DNA of 64,000 nt. It comes from an uncultured Elusimicrobiales bacterium (lineage in GTDB: Bacteria; Elusimicrobiota; Elusimicrobia; Elusimicrobiales; Elusimicrobiaceae). The position numbers and the translations under genes are program-made. The stretch is taken from assembly GCA_944324675.1 (NCBI GenBank), contig CALUXE010000007.1:1-64000 (forward strand). The letters are read 5' to 3'. This document shows, piece after piece, positions 41,061 to 50,369 of this stretch (its first letter is position 1; each line of letters begins with the position of its first letter). The notes below the pieces were generated by a model. That model was given only the letters and a program-made list of their open reading frames with translations, did no database searches and was not told where the DNA came from.

Positions 41061-41989
41061 AAGAAATCCCCGGCAGCCATCTTTCTGCCGTTTATATAAG
41101 CCCCTGCCGCCATAATGTTCTTGCCGGCCGGGCGCAGCGTTTTTATCATTATAACGCCCTCTCTACATTTTACAAAAAAGCCTTTGTTCCTTTCAATTAA
41201 AGTTATCTGCCCGCAGGCCATGGCGGATTTTTGATCGGAAAGTTCGGTTTCTATCAGTTGGATAATTTGTCCGTCTTTGCTTACCGCTTTTGCGTAGGCC
41301 GGCACAGCCGAGGCCAAACCGCGGACGATATTATGTATTTCCTCGGCCGTCATATCTTTAAAGGAAACGACGGTTTTGCTTTTATCTATGGACGGAGCCA
41401 AAGAAATATCACCTTGCTGGGGAATTTTCTTGATCTCGCCTTTTTCTATATCCGCTATGACTTGCGCCAAAGCCGTTTCGCCAAGCTCTATAAGCTTGGG
41501 AAACAGGGTTTTTGCGTCGTCTGTCGGCAGTATTTCGCAAGGCAAAGCCGCGGCTAAAGGACCGCTGTCCAAGCCTTCTTCTATCCAAAAGGCGCTTACG
41601 CCCGTTTTCTTTTCCCCGTTGAATAAGGCATATTGCACGGGCGCGGCTCCGCGGTAGGCCGGCAAAAGCGAAAAGTGTATGTTCAGCAAGCCAAGCTTTG
41701 TAGATTCCAAGGTCGGTTTTCGGAATATTTTGCCGTAGGCGACCACTATGCCTATATCGGCCCCCATAGACTTTATATACTCTACATTATCTTTGAGCTT
41801 CTCCGGCGATATGACATTAAGCCCCAAAGAGAGAGCCTTTTCTTTTACAGGGCAAGGTTTTAATTTTAATCCTCTGCCAAAAGGCCTGTCGGGCTGAGTT
41901 ACGACCAAGACGACCTCCGTCTTTTCGTTTAATAATTCCAAAAAAGGTACGGCGACGTCCGGCGTGCCGAAAAATATCGTTTTCAACAT
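41057..41989 (-). CDS. fmt: Methionyl-tRNA formyltransferase
   Basis: Enzyme of 310 residues that formylates initiator Met-tRNA. The N-terminal domain opens MLKTIFFGTPDVAVPFLELL. The 10-formyl-THF motif is in LLNIHFSLLPAYRGAAPVQ, then GVSAFWIEEGLDSGP. The C-terminal OB-type domain is seen near EIHNIVRGLASAVPAYA. I prefer the ATG at 41989, where TAAAAT ends eight bases upstream with no Shine-Dalgarno sequence, suggesting a leaderless transcript. An ATG at 42007 with AGGA just before it is the alternative and would add six residues. It overlaps the PASTA gene by ATGA. Confidence 0.94.
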   Translation of the reverse strand: MLKTIFFGTPDVAVPFLELLNEKTEVVLVVTQPDRPFGRGLKLKPCPVKEKALSLGLNVISPEKLKDNVEYIKSMGADIGIVVAYGKIFRKPTLESTKLGLLNIHFSLLPAYRGAAPVQYALFNGEKKTGVSAFWIEEGLDSGPLAAALPCEILPTDDAKTLFPKLIELGETALAQVIADIEKGEIKKIPQQGDISLAPSIDKSKTVVSFKDMTAEEIHNIVRGLASAVPAYAKAVSKDGQIIQLIETELSDQKSAMACGQITLIERNKGFFVKCREGVIMIKTLRPAGKNIMAAGAYINGRKMAAGDFF

Positions 41990-42121
41990 ATATATATATT
42001 TTAACATTTTCCTAAAGGGTATTCAGCAAACTGTTCGCTGCCGGCCCCGCTTTCGCGGAGGGGGAAATACTCTTCAAAAAGGGGATAATTCTGAGGGCGG
42101 GTTTCCTTTAAAAGCGAAAAG

Positions 42122-42146
42122 AACAGGCCCTCTTTTAGAGGGCCTG
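42122..42146 (-). terminator. Probable terminator of the flavin reductase gene
   Basis: CAGGCCCTC-TTTTA-GAGGGCCTG stem, 15 bp after the stop at 42161 on the minus strand, followed by a modest T-rich stretch. Confidence 0.65.
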
Positions 42147-42160
42147 CCGTTCTTTCATAT

Positions 42161-42649
42161 TTATTTTTCGCTGGAATTGACTATTTCCGCGAAGTATACG
42201 GTATGGAAGTCATTGTCGCCGTACCAGCGCTCTTTTGTAAGTTCGTCCAACTCCGAAGGCTTCATATCGGTTTTATAAAGCACCATACACTCATAATGCG
42301 TGCCTTTGCACTCCAGCGTGGGGGTGTTGATTTTCAAGCTTGGCCTCATTTTTAAGCCCAAAGTTTCTATTTTGTCCATTTCCCGCCCCGACTTGGTGCC
42401 GCACAGCGCCAAAGCGTCGGCCATATCCTCGTGCGGGATAGTTACGGTAAACTCGTTGGAATTGTTTATAAGTTCTCTGGTAAAGCGGGTTTTTCTCACT
42501 AGAGCTATAAACACGGGTTTGCCCCAAATATTGCCTATAGCGCCCCAGCCGATGGTCATAATATTTGTCTGCCCCGCGTCTTGCGACACTAAAAAAGCGC
42601 CTTTTGTCAAGGCGGTAAGATCGTTTTTTGCGTTATCGTTATATTTCAT
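42161..42649 (-). CDS. Flavin reductase-like FMN-binding split-barrel protein
   Basis: Protein of 162 residues with the flavin-reductase-like split barrel. The N-terminal segment ALTKGAFLVSQDAG and NIMTIGWGAIGNIWGKPVFI binds FMN in this family. RFTRELINNSNEFTVTIPH and CGTKSGREMDKIE follow. The family uses FMN to reduce flavins or small substrates; the actual electron acceptor is unknown. It has a strong AGGAGAAC site before the ATG and stands alone between the fmt operon and the divergent SDR gene. Confidence 0.87.
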   Translation of the reverse strand: MKYNDNAKNDLTALTKGAFLVSQDAGQTNIMTIGWGAIGNIWGKPVFIALVRKTRFTRELINNSNEFTVTIPHEDMADALALCGTKSGREMDKIETLGLKMRPSLKINTPTLECKGTHYECMVLYKTDMKPSELDELTKERWYGDNDFHTVYFAEIVNSSEK

Positions 42650-42716
42650 AAAGTTCTCCTGTATTAAATTATAACAATAATGCCGTTTTTTTAAAGTCGT
42701 GTTCGGAAAAATAAAT

Positions 42717-42722
42717 TATAAT
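42717..42722 (+). promoter_or_regulatory. -10 box directly upstream of the SDR gene
   Basis: TATAAT ends seven bases before the ATG at 42730. No Shine-Dalgarno sequence lies between. The -35 is not convincing. Consistent with a leaderless message. Confidence 0.5.
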
Positions 42723-42729
42723 AAATGCT

Positions 42730-43476
42730 ATGAGCGGGAAAAATATTCTTATAATAGGCGGGACTTCCGGCATCGGCAGAGCCTTGGCGGAATGTTATTT
42801 GACTTTGGGTTGTGTTGTCGGGGTAAGCGGGCGGCGTCAAGCTCTTTTAGACGAGCTTAAACGGGGAAATCCTCAAAGGGTTTTTACTTACGCCGCCGAT
42901 ATAACCGCTCTTTCCTGCGCCGATACTATAAACCGCGCGCACGAAGATATGGGCAAAATAGACATAATAATAATTTGCAGCGGAATAGGCGAGATAAACT
43001 CGTCTTTACAACCTGCCCCCGAACTTGATACCGTAAAAACTAATGTTTTGGGTTTTACCGACGCCGCCGTCGTGGCGTACAATTATTTTGAAAAGAATTT
43101 GCCCCAGCGCGGCGGGCAAGGCGCGCTTGTCGGGATATCCAGCATCGCCTCTTTCAGGGGGTCGGATTTGGCACCATCTTATTATGCCAGCAAGGCTTAT
43201 GTAAGTAACTATCTTGAGGGGCTTAGGAAGAAAGCCCTTAAGAACAAACTTAATTTGAAAGTCTGCACAATAATACCGGGTTTTGTCGATACGGCCATGG
43301 CCAAAGGCGTCGGCGGCAAGGAGGGGTTGTTTTGGGTCGCCCCTACGGACAAGGCGGCGCGGCAAATAGCCCGCGCCATAGAGAAAGGCAAACCCGTCGC
43401 CTATATAACAAAGCGTTGGCGGCTGATAGCGTGGATTTTAAAGATATTGCCCGATTTCGTTTACAATAAAATATAA
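42730..43476 (+). CDS. Short-chain dehydrogenase/reductase
   Basis: Classical SDR of 248 residues. The cofactor motif GGTSGIG is at about 9-15, the CSGIGEIN segment near 84 corresponds to the NAG-type motif, and the catalytic serine region is GISSIASF. The YxxxK pair is Tyr151 and Lys155 (SYYASKAYV). The C-terminus (RWRLIAWILKILPDFVYNKI) resembles SDRs that act on membrane lipids. The substrate is unknown. The gene looks leaderless and is followed after 91 bp by a membrane protein gene. Confidence 0.88.
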   Translation: MSGKNILIIGGTSGIGRALAECYLTLGCVVGVSGRRQALLDELKRGNPQRVFTYAADITALSCADTINRAHEDMGKIDIIIICSGIGEINSSLQPAPELDTVKTNVLGFTDAAVVAYNYFEKNLPQRGGQGALVGISSIASFRGSDLAPSYYASKAYVSNYLEGLRKKALKNKLNLKVCTIIPGFVDTAMAKGVGGKEGLFWVAPTDKAARQIARAIEKGKPVAYITKRWRLIAWILKILPDFVYNKI

Positions 43477-43567
43477 GGAAGCGCCCGCGCGGATATTTAC
43501 CCGCTTTAGCCAGATGGCGTATGGCGATATAATATCAACGGGAGCCATAAATATAGGGATACGGGAA

Positions 43568-44113
43568 ATGGATAAAATCGGAGCGGTTAAAGAATTTAAA
43601 ATACACTATACGAAAAAGACTTTAATTCTTATCTTTTTTGGCATTCTTTTTTTTACTTGTGCTGGTCTGTTTTTTATTTTTAACGCGGAGATTTTAGCCT
43701 CGGATCCCAATCCGGGCCTATACCATTATAATAATCCGCTTTTGTATAAAATTTTGGGTTGGGTTTCCCTGTGCTTTTTTACGCTGCTCGGTTCTTTGGC
43801 TTTTTTAAAATTTTTCAAAAATCCTTTAATACTGACGGTAAATAAAGATGGCGTAATTATCCCCGAAGGCTTTGTTGAATGGCTGGATATTAAAAATATT
43901 TATTTGGATAAGATTAAGGGAAAGGTATTTTTAAGGCTGGAATTGAAAGAGGATCGCGCCAACGCTGTAAGAGGGGGATATAATATGTTTCAAAAGATTT
44001 TGTCTTCCTTGCAGAAAGGGAACACTTTGTCTTATCCATTGTCGGGGACGGATGTCAATATAGACGCATTACATAGCTTCATAAAGCGGCGCATAAAAGA
44101 GAAATCCTCGTAG
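43568..44113 (+). CDS. Small membrane protein of the STM3941 type
   Basis: Protein of 181 residues from the ATG at 43568, preceded by GGGATACGGG. Two membrane helices (about 18-38 and 58-78) sit in the N-terminal half. A cytoplasmic PH-like beta domain follows (LTVNKDGVIIPEGFVEWLDIKNIYLDKI). This layout matches proteins annotated as STM3941 family, for which no function is established. An upstream in-frame ATG at 43514 lacks a ribosome-binding site. It is possibly co-transcribed with the SDR gene. Local sequence is more AT-rich than the SDR gene. Confidence 0.65.
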   Translation: MDKIGAVKEFKIHYTKKTLILIFFGILFFTCAGLFFIFNAEILASDPNPGLYHYNNPLLYKILGWVSLCFFTLLGSLAFLKFFKNPLILTVNKDGVIIPEGFVEWLDIKNIYLDKIKGKVFLRLELKEDRANAVRGGYNMFQKILSSLQKGNTLSYPLSGTDVNIDALHSFIKRRIKEKSS

Positions 44114-44212
44114 AAGGTGGATAAATGACTTTGGCGTTTTGCCGCTTCCCTTCCGCTATAGCGGATAAATTTTATTTGTATTTGAATCTAAAGGCAAAAA
44201 GGCAATAAAAAA

Positions 44213-44297
44213 CGGAGAGGGAGGGATTCGAACCCTCGATACCTTGCGGTACACAGGTTTTCGAGACCTGCTGTTTCAACCACTCACACACCTCTCC
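44213..44297 (-). tRNA. tRNA-Ser (CGA)
   Basis: An 85-nt class II tRNA on the minus strand. The acceptor stem is GGAGAGG/CCTCTCC with discriminator G. The anticodon loop CTCGAAA gives CGA, the long variable arm contains TACCGCAAGGTA, and the T-arm is GAGGGTTCGAATCCCTC. CCA is not encoded. Confidence 0.95.
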
Positions 44298-44357
44298 AGT
44301 TCCGATATATTATATAAAATTAGCGCGCTGTTAAGAAGGAAATATTTGTCTTTCCCG

Positions 44358-44996
44358 TCAGAAGCTTAATATTTCGTCAAAATTCTTAAAGCGATAAAAC
44401 ACATTATGCGCGCAATCGTTTAAAGTTTTATACTTTCCGCGGAAATATTCTTTTTGCCTGTCGGGGGAGAATATTTTATCCTTCTCGGCGATAATTGCTT
44501 TGTCAAATTCCATTACGGGATAATTATTTGCGGCAAGTTTTTGCAGATTGTCGAGTTCCTCAAAACAGCTTTCGAAAGTCCTCATAGAAGAGTTTTTGTT
44601 GAAATCTTCCAATTCCTCCTCGCTCGCCACAAGATAATCGCGTCTGAAGGCCATATAATTTGAAAGATTAAGCCCTTTGAAAACTTTTATAACGTCTTTG
44701 GGTATGCCGTAATAATCGTCAAACATCAGCGGGTTGCCGTTGACGGCTATTTTTTGTTTCAGCCGGGGCAGTTTGTCTTTTATGAGCCCTGCGGCGAAGA
44801 CCCCCGCCGAATAAGCCAGCAGATGAACATTCTTGTAGCTGGAAGCGTCAAAATCAAAGCTGATGTCGGAATAGTCCCAGCAGAGAAAAACATTTTTTTC
44901 GCTGTGCATATTTTTGAATTGGTTATCGTCGCAGCCCCAGCCGCTTAAGAAAATTATTAAATCGTCACTTGTTTTTTTTATAAGTTTTGATTTCAT
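44358..44996 (-). CDS. BioG-like alpha/beta hydrolase (DUF452, pimeloyl-ACP methyl esterase type)
   Basis: Protein of 212 residues with a BioG/DUF452 fold. LIIFLSGWGCDDNQF, the CWDYSD segment, and the nucleophile elbow LLAYSAGVFAAGL with serine at about 70 match the family, as does the histidine near the end in DCAHNVFY. BioG enzymes free pimeloyl-ACP from its methyl ester in biotin synthesis. No other bio genes are in the window, so the pathway role is unproven. The start at 44996 is chosen because AGGA lies seven bases upstream; a longer frame to 45050 has no site. Confidence 0.8.
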   Translation of the reverse strand: MKSKLIKKTSDDLIIFLSGWGCDDNQFKNMHSEKNVFLCWDYSDISFDFDASSYKNVHLLAYSAGVFAAGLIKDKLPRLKQKIAVNGNPLMFDDYYGIPKDVIKVFKGLNLSNYMAFRRDYLVASEEELEDFNKNSSMRTFESCFEELDNLQKLAANNYPVMEFDKAIIAEKDKIFSPDRQKEYFRGKYKTLNDCAHNVFYRFKNFDEILSF

Positions 44997-45095
44997 TGTT
45001 AATCCTATAAATAAAATTTCTTCAGTAGAGATTATACATATAAAATACATTTTTTGTATACTTAAACAAATAAATGACGGTATTTTGGAGCGTTT

Positions 45096-46394
45096 ATGAA
45101 TTTTAAGAATATTTCCCCTTGGGTGTATATACCGACGGCCTATTTTATGGAGGGTGTTCCCTATGCCGTAATAAACATACTTTCCGCGGTTATATATTCC
45201 AAGCTGGGTGTTCCCAACGACGTATTTATCTTTTGGACTAGCTGGCTGTACCTGCCATGGGCTTTAAAGATGTTCTGGTCGCCTTTGGTTGAGGGCAACG
45301 CGACGAAGCGTTTTTGGATACTTGCCACGCAGTACGCTTTGGCCTTGGTGTTTTTGTTTTTGGCGCTGTGTTTGAAGTGGGATAATTTCTTTACTTTTTC
45401 GATAATCGGTTTTTTTGCGGGCGCGGCGATATCGGCGACGCACGACATCGCGCTTGACGGCTACTATATGATAGCGCTTGACGATAAAAAACAGAGTGCT
45501 TTCGTAGGCTGGCGAACGGTGTTTTACAGGTTCGCGATGATATTTATCAGCGGGCCTTTGGTGGTATTGGCGGGCAAGGCACGGGCCTTGGGCGACAGTG
45601 AGGCCGCGGCGTGGAGTATGGTCTTATGCGCCTTGGCCGCGTTTACTTTTTTGATGACGACTTATCATAAATTTATATTGCCTCGCCCGCAGGGCGATAA
45701 GGCGGCGGTATCGGAGAAAGGATATCTGTTTGCTGATGTGTTTAAAAGTTATTTCAAGCAGGAAAACATAGTATATATTCTTCTTTTCATACTGTTATAT
45801 CGTTTCGGCGACGCGTGTCTGGAAAAGGTGGTGGTGCCGTTTCTTCTAAAGCCTGAGGCGGAAGGGGCTTTGGCCTTGAGCACCGAGGCTTTCGGTTACA
45901 TCAAAGGCACCTTGGGTCTTTTGGCGGTGATAGCGGGCAATATATTGGGCGGGTACATATTATCAAAATTCGGATTTAGGCGGTGCATATGGTACTTCGC
46001 GTTGATACTCGTCCTGCCCAATTTCTTCTACGCTTATATGGCGTATTTTCGGCCGGGTCTGTGGGTTATAGGGACCTTGCTTCTCTTGGAAAACTTCGGC
46101 AACGGCCTTGCGATGATGGCCTTTACGGTATTTGTGATGTTTGTATCTAGGGGAAAATATAAGACATCTTTTTACGCCATCTCTACGGGCATAATGGCTT
46201 TTGGAATGATGATACCCAATATGATAAGCGGGAAATTGCAGGTGGCTTTGGGGTATAAGGAATTTTTCCTGCTTGTCAGCGTGATGAGCCTTATCTCATT
46301 TGCGGTGATACCGCTTTGTTATAAAATCAAACAGCTTCGGGAGGCCGATTCCTACATAGCATCGGCCGATAAAACGGAATTTTTGGATCAATAA
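45096..46394 (+). CDS. Major facilitator transporter, AmpG-like
   Basis: Membrane protein of 432 residues with about 12 helices. The N-terminal half reads PTAYFMEGVPYAVIN and WLYLPWALKMFWSPLVEG, followed by ATHDIALDGYYMIAL. These features are typical of AmpG and acetyl-CoA-transporter-like MFS proteins that take up muropeptides or related solutes across the inner membrane. The substrate is unproven. A TTTGGAG site precedes the ATG. The last seven bases overlap the convergent DUF5131 gene. Confidence 0.8.
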   Translation: MNFKNISPWVYIPTAYFMEGVPYAVINILSAVIYSKLGVPNDVFIFWTSWLYLPWALKMFWSPLVEGNATKRFWILATQYALALVFLFLALCLKWDNFFTFSIIGFFAGAAISATHDIALDGYYMIALDDKKQSAFVGWRTVFYRFAMIFISGPLVVLAGKARALGDSEAAAWSMVLCALAAFTFLMTTYHKFILPRPQGDKAAVSEKGYLFADVFKSYFKQENIVYILLFILLYRFGDACLEKVVVPFLLKPEAEGALALSTEAFGYIKGTLGLLAVIAGNILGGYILSKFGFRRCIWYFALILVLPNFFYAYMAYFRPGLWVIGTLLLLENFGNGLAMMAFTVFVMFVSRGKYKTSFYAISTGIMAFGMMIPNMISGKLQVALGYKEFFLLVSVMSLISFAVIPLCYKIKQLREADSYIASADKTEFLDQ

Positions 46395-47098
46395 AAATCT
46401 ATATTTGCTTTTTGCGCTTGTATATGCTGAAGGCGGCGGGGGATTTTATAGAGTTTGCCGTCCTTGATGAAGTTAGCGCCCGTCTGCTTGAATTTGAAGG
46501 GCACTTTCGCTTTTTTGCATTGGGCGCTTAAATTAAGGAACCACTCAAAGCGGGCGGGGCGGGCGCGGGGGCCGGATTCACCGCCTGCGACGACTTCAAG
46601 TATCTGCGGTGTTAGGTAGGGCGCCAAATCAAGTTCCGTAAGGAGCGGTTCGCAAATAAGAATTTTATTTTTTATCGGTAATTTTAGGTAAACGGGCAGG
46701 CGTTCGTCGGCCCGTTTTTGATTTTCCACGGTGCAGGCTATGGTGACATTGGGATAGCCGTCTTGCCAATCCGGGGGGAACATATCCGGCAGGCGCAGAA
46801 TTCTTTTTGTGGTCATAAAGAAGTGCAGGTCCGGTCTTAATTTAATCATACGCCAGGCGTCGGGGCGCCATGGGTCGGCCTCTTGGAGAAAGAAGTCCGA
46901 GCTGAAGCAGGTATAAACGGTTTCGCCCGAAGGTATTTTGAATGAGCCGGCGCGGTTCTTTTTGAGAGGCAAATCAAAGTCCCTGTTTTTGACGATTAAA
47001 GAACTGTCTTTACCGTGTTTGGAGTCAATGCGGTAGACATAGCAGTTAAGGCAGCCTTCGGAATATTTGCGGCAGCCGTGCCAGGGATTCCATTTCAT
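46388..47098 (-). CDS. DUF5131 family protein (phage Gp37/Gp68-like) with a cysteine cluster
   Basis: Protein of 236 residues that opens MKWNPWHGCRKYSEGCLNCY, the diagnostic start of DUF5131. The CX(6)CX(2)C cysteines look like a 4Fe-4S site, and relatives are thought to be radical-SAM-like, but no reaction is established. Later motifs include MTTKRILRLPDMFP, ACTVENQKRADERLP, and VVAGGESGPRARP. A TATAAT box ends six bases before the ATG at 47098, which supports this start and a leaderless message; a longer frame to 47167 has no site. The family is common in phages and mobile DNA, but I see no phage genes nearby. Confidence 0.8.
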   Translation of the reverse strand: MKWNPWHGCRKYSEGCLNCYVYRIDSKHGKDSSLIVKNRDFDLPLKKNRAGSFKIPSGETVYTCFSSDFFLQEADPWRPDAWRMIKLRPDLHFFMTTKRILRLPDMFPPDWQDGYPNVTIACTVENQKRADERLPVYLKLPIKNKILICEPLLTELDLAPYLTPQILEVVAGGESGPRARPARFEWFLNLSAQCKKAKVPFKFKQTGANFIKDGKLYKIPRRLQHIQAQKANIDFY

Positions 47099-47104
47099 AA
47101 AACA

Positions 47105-47110
47105 ATTATA
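47105..47110 (-). promoter_or_regulatory. -10 box directly upstream of DUF5131
   Basis: TATAAT on the minus strand ends six bases before the ATG at 47098. No -35 match was found at 16-18 bp. Confidence 0.45.
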
Positions 47111-47247
47111 TATATTTGTCGGGATAAAGGGGGTAATCCTGCGGAAAAAAGAGATTTTACCCGACAAAACGGATATTTTTGCCGTTTTAGGGCTTTTGTG
47201 TTAAAAAGGGCCGGCAATAAAGGTATAATGTAATAAGAGAGGAATAT

Positions 47248-48453
47248 ATGAAACTTAGCAATTTATCTTCAGTGATAGGCGATTCGCCTACTTTAAAATT
47301 AAACGCGAAAACGGCCGCTTTAAAAAAGGAAGGGCTCCCCGTTGTCCATTTGGGGGGCGGCGAGCCGGAAATCCCCGCGCCTTTAAGCGCGGTTGAGGCA
47401 ATAATCACAAAAGCCCAAAGCCGTAAGATAAAGTATTCGCCGACCACCGGCAGCCCGGAGTTAAAAGCCGCCGTCGCCCGCTATACCAAAGAACATTACG
47501 GTATAGAGGTGGATAATAAGAATATTATTATTTCCTCAGGCGCGAAACAGGCGATATATAATTTTCTCTTAAGCGTTGTAAACAAAGGCGACGAGGTCGT
47601 CTTTCCCGTTCCTTATTGGGTCAGCTACCCCGATATGATCAAGCTTGTCGGCGGCGTTCCCGTTGCGGTAAAGCCCAAAGAGGGGATAGAAATATCTTTT
47701 GAGGAGCTTGAAAACGCCGTCACGGATAAGACCAAAGCGATAATGCTCAACAGCCCCAGCAATCCCGCGGGCGTGTTGTTCGGGGAAGATTTCATCAAAA
47801 AGACGGTGGAGTTGTGCCGCCGCAAAAACATTTGGCTGATGACGGACGATATATATCATCAGTTGGTGTTTGACGGCGCGAAAGCGCCCAGCCCTTTCGC
47901 CTATGCGGATAATACCGATAATATAGTGGCGGTAAACGGTGTTTCCAAAGTTTACGGGCTTACCGGCCTTAGAATAGGATGGGCTGTATCCACAAATAAG
48001 GAAGTTATCGCGGCGATGGGGCGCATGCAGGCTCAGACGACTTCTTGCAACAGCGCGCTGTCGGAGGCGGGCGCCCTGGGCGCTTTGGAGGGCCCGCAAG
48101 AGGTGATAGCGGATCTGCGTCATATTTTGGAGAGCAACAGGAATGTATTGTTAAGCGAGTTGTCAAAGATAGAAGGGGTGAAAGTACATTCGCCCAAAGG
48201 CACATTTTATTGCTTTGCTGATTTCAGCCGCTATAATAAAGACTCTTTGGCTTTATCGGCGTTTTTGCTGGATAAGGTGATGGTAGCGACGGTGCCCGGG
48301 GTGTCGTTCGGGCTGGACGGATATTTGAGAATAAGCTACTGCGCGGCCAGGGAGAATATTATAGAAGGTTTAAGAAGGATAAGGTGGGCTTTGGACAAAA
48401 ACGCGCCCGCCGAGATAAAAATCGGAGATAAAATCGTAAGAAAGGATTGGTAA
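47248..48453 (+). CDS. aspC: Aspartate aminotransferase-type PLP enzyme (class I/II)
   Basis: Fold-type I aminotransferase of 401 residues. The substrate-binding opening LGGGEPEIPAP, the tyrosine region KYSPTTGSPELKAAVARY, and SSGAKQAIYNF are conserved. The PLP lysine is at about 234 (NGVSKVYGLTGLRIGW), and the carboxylate-binding arginine is in GYLRISYCA. It most likely interconverts aspartate and oxaloacetate. The next gene, two bases downstream, is PEP carboxykinase, which also uses oxaloacetate, so the pair may feed C4 carbon from aspartate into PEP or the reverse. AGAGAGG precedes the ATG. Confidence 0.92.
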   Translation: MKLSNLSSVIGDSPTLKLNAKTAALKKEGLPVVHLGGGEPEIPAPLSAVEAIITKAQSRKIKYSPTTGSPELKAAVARYTKEHYGIEVDNKNIIISSGAKQAIYNFLLSVVNKGDEVVFPVPYWVSYPDMIKLVGGVPVAVKPKEGIEISFEELENAVTDKTKAIMLNSPSNPAGVLFGEDFIKKTVELCRRKNIWLMTDDIYHQLVFDGAKAPSPFAYADNTDNIVAVNGVSKVYGLTGLRIGWAVSTNKEVIAAMGRMQAQTTSCNSALSEAGALGALEGPQEVIADLRHILESNRNVLLSELSKIEGVKVHSPKGTFYCFADFSRYNKDSLALSAFLLDKVMVATVPGVSFGLDGYLRISYCAARENIIEGLRRIRWALDKNAPAEIKIGDKIVRKDW

Positions 48454-48454
48454 A

Positions 48455-50077
48455 ATGAAAAAAATAAACCCTACAGCTTATCAGAGTGAATACGGTCTTG
48501 ATAAATTGGGAATAAAGACAAATAAAACCGTATATTGGAACCTCACAGTGGAAGAGCTATATGAAAAGGCTCTTGAAAAGGGAGAAGGAAACATAACCGA
48601 AGGCGGCGCCTTGACGGTGACCACGGGTAAACTTACCGGCCGCGCCCCCAACGACAGATTCTTCGTGGAAACGGAAGATGTTAAAAATACGCTTTGGTGG
48701 CATAAAGGCAATAAAGGCATAAGCGAAGAACATTTTGAAAGCCTTTTCAACAAAGCGTTGAAATATATGGAAGGCATAGATTTGTTCGTACGCGACGCTT
48801 ATGTAGGCAGCGCGGAAGCCTCCAGAATGCCTATCAGGGTAATCAACGAATGCGCTTGGCACAATATTTTCGCCAAGAATATGTTCATAGAGCCTAAAGC
48901 GGAAGAAAGGACGAAGATAATACCGCAGTTTACGGTAGTCTTTCTGCCCGGCCTTAAAGCCGATCCCGCCACTGACGGTACGGCTTCCGAGACGGCGATA
49001 CTCATCAACTTCAAAAAGAGAGTGGTGTTGATAGCGGGTTCGGCCTATGCCGGCGAGTCAAAGAAATCCGTATTTACGGTAATGAACTATATGCTTCCTT
49101 TAAAGAACATTATGACTATGCACTGTTCGGCCAATGTCGGCGCCAACGGCGACAGCGCTTTGTTCTTCGGCCTTTCCGGCACCGGAAAAACGACGCTTTC
49201 GGCCGATCCTAAACGCGGGCTTATCGGCGATGACGAGCACGGCTGGGACAATGACGGCGTATTCAACTTTGAAGGCGGCTGCTATGCGAAGGTAATAAAA
49301 CTCTCCAAAGAAGCCGAACCTCAGATATTCTCCACGACGCATCGCTTCGGCACGATTTTGGAGAATGTCGTATTTGACGACAATACCAGAAAACTGGATT
49401 TGGACAGCGCCGAAATAACGGAAAACACCCGCGCTTCCTATCCTTTAACCTTCATTGACAATGCCGTACCCAGCGAACGCGGACCCCACCCGAAGAACAT
49501 CATCTTCCTTACCTATGATGCTTTCGGTGTATTGCCGCCGATTTCAAGGCTTTCCAAGGAACAGGCGATGTATCAGTTTATGAGCGGCTACACCGCCAAA
49601 GTCGCGGGAACCGAAAAAGGCGTAAAGGAACCTCAGCCGACGTTCAGCACCTGCTTCGGCGGGCCGTTTATGGCTTTGCATCCTTCCAAATATGCCGAAC
49701 TCTTGAAAGAGAAGATGGAAAAACACAATGCCAAATGCTGGTTGGTAAACACCGGTTTGGTCGGCGGGCCTTACGGCGTCGGCAGCAGAATCAGCATCAA
49801 GCATACCAGAGCTTTGCTTAACGCGGCTTTGGACGGCAAACTTAATGACGTCAAATTCGTAAAAGACGACGTATTCGGCTTTGAAATTCCGACCGAGTGC
49901 GAAGGCGTACCTTCTGAGATATTGCAGCCTTCGGCCGCTTGGTCAGATAAGAACGAGTACTATAAGAAGTACAGAGAACTCGCCGCGGCTTTCGTCAAGA
50001 ACTTTGAAAAGTTCAAAGACGGATGCAGCGAAGAAATTTTAAACGCGGCTCCCAAAGTGGAAGAGCTTGTAAAATAA
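48455..50077 (+). CDS. pckA: Phosphoenolpyruvate carboxykinase (ATP)
   Basis: Protein of 540 residues, full length for the ATP-type enzyme. The P-loop GLSGTGKTTLSAD is at about 241-253, the metal segment DDEHGWDNDGVFNFEGGCY follows, and RISIKHTRALL lies in the C-terminal part. The N-terminal oxaloacetate site TGRAPNDRFFVE is also clear. It interconverts oxaloacetate and PEP with ATP. In succinate- or propionate-forming anaerobes it often runs toward oxaloacetate. It lies one base after aspC and 16 bp before a SWIB gene. Confidence 0.97.
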   Translation: MKKINPTAYQSEYGLDKLGIKTNKTVYWNLTVEELYEKALEKGEGNITEGGALTVTTGKLTGRAPNDRFFVETEDVKNTLWWHKGNKGISEEHFESLFNKALKYMEGIDLFVRDAYVGSAEASRMPIRVINECAWHNIFAKNMFIEPKAEERTKIIPQFTVVFLPGLKADPATDGTASETAILINFKKRVVLIAGSAYAGESKKSVFTVMNYMLPLKNIMTMHCSANVGANGDSALFFGLSGTGKTTLSADPKRGLIGDDEHGWDNDGVFNFEGGCYAKVIKLSKEAEPQIFSTTHRFGTILENVVFDDNTRKLDLDSAEITENTRASYPLTFIDNAVPSERGPHPKNIIFLTYDAFGVLPPISRLSKEQAMYQFMSGYTAKVAGTEKGVKEPQPTFSTCFGGPFMALHPSKYAELLKEKMEKHNAKCWLVNTGLVGGPYGVGSRISIKHTRALLNAALDGKLNDVKFVKDDVFGFEIPTECEGVPSEILQPSAAWSDKNEYYKKYRELAAAFVKNFEKFKDGCSEEILNAAPKVEELVK

Positions 50078-50093
50078 TATAGGAGAAATAACA

Positions 50094-50348
50094 ATGGCAA
50101 AAGCAAACGCTAAATTTATGGCGCCTTTAACCCCGAGCGCAGATCTTGCTAAGGTAACAGGAGCGGCTCCGCTTCCCAGGACCGAAGTAGTCAAGAAACT
50201 TTGGGACTATATTAAGAAGAATAACCTTCAGGATAAGGCCAACAAGAGAATGATAAATGCCGATGACGTATTGAAGCCGATATTCGGCGGCAAAACGCAG
50301 ATCAGCATGTTCGAGATGGCCGGTTTGGTAGGCAAACATCTTAAATAG
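50094..50348 (+). CDS. SWIB/MDM2-domain protein
   Basis: Protein of 84 residues consisting of one SWIB domain: APLPRTEVVKKLWDYIKKNN, NKRMINADDVLKPIFGGK and ISMFEMAGLVGKHLK. In eukaryotes SWIB belongs to chromatin-remodelling complexes. Bacterial stand-alone forms are known in chlamydiae and related groups, with a suspected but unproven role in DNA organisation. It could act together with the histone-like protein at 37079. An AGGAGAAA site precedes the ATG, and it shares the aspC-pckA transcript ending at the terminator at 50370. Confidence 0.92.
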   Translation: MAKANAKFMAPLTPSADLAKVTGAAPLPRTEVVKKLWDYIKKNNLQDKANKRMINADDVLKPIFGGKTQISMFEMAGLVGKHLK

Positions 50349-50369
50349 ACAAAGAGCGTTAAAGTATTT

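Noticed and set aside
46388-47098. DUF5131 gene as evidence of a prophage
   Set aside because: The family is frequent in phages, but no integrase, structural or lysis genes flank it, and the neighbours are ordinary chromosomal genes.
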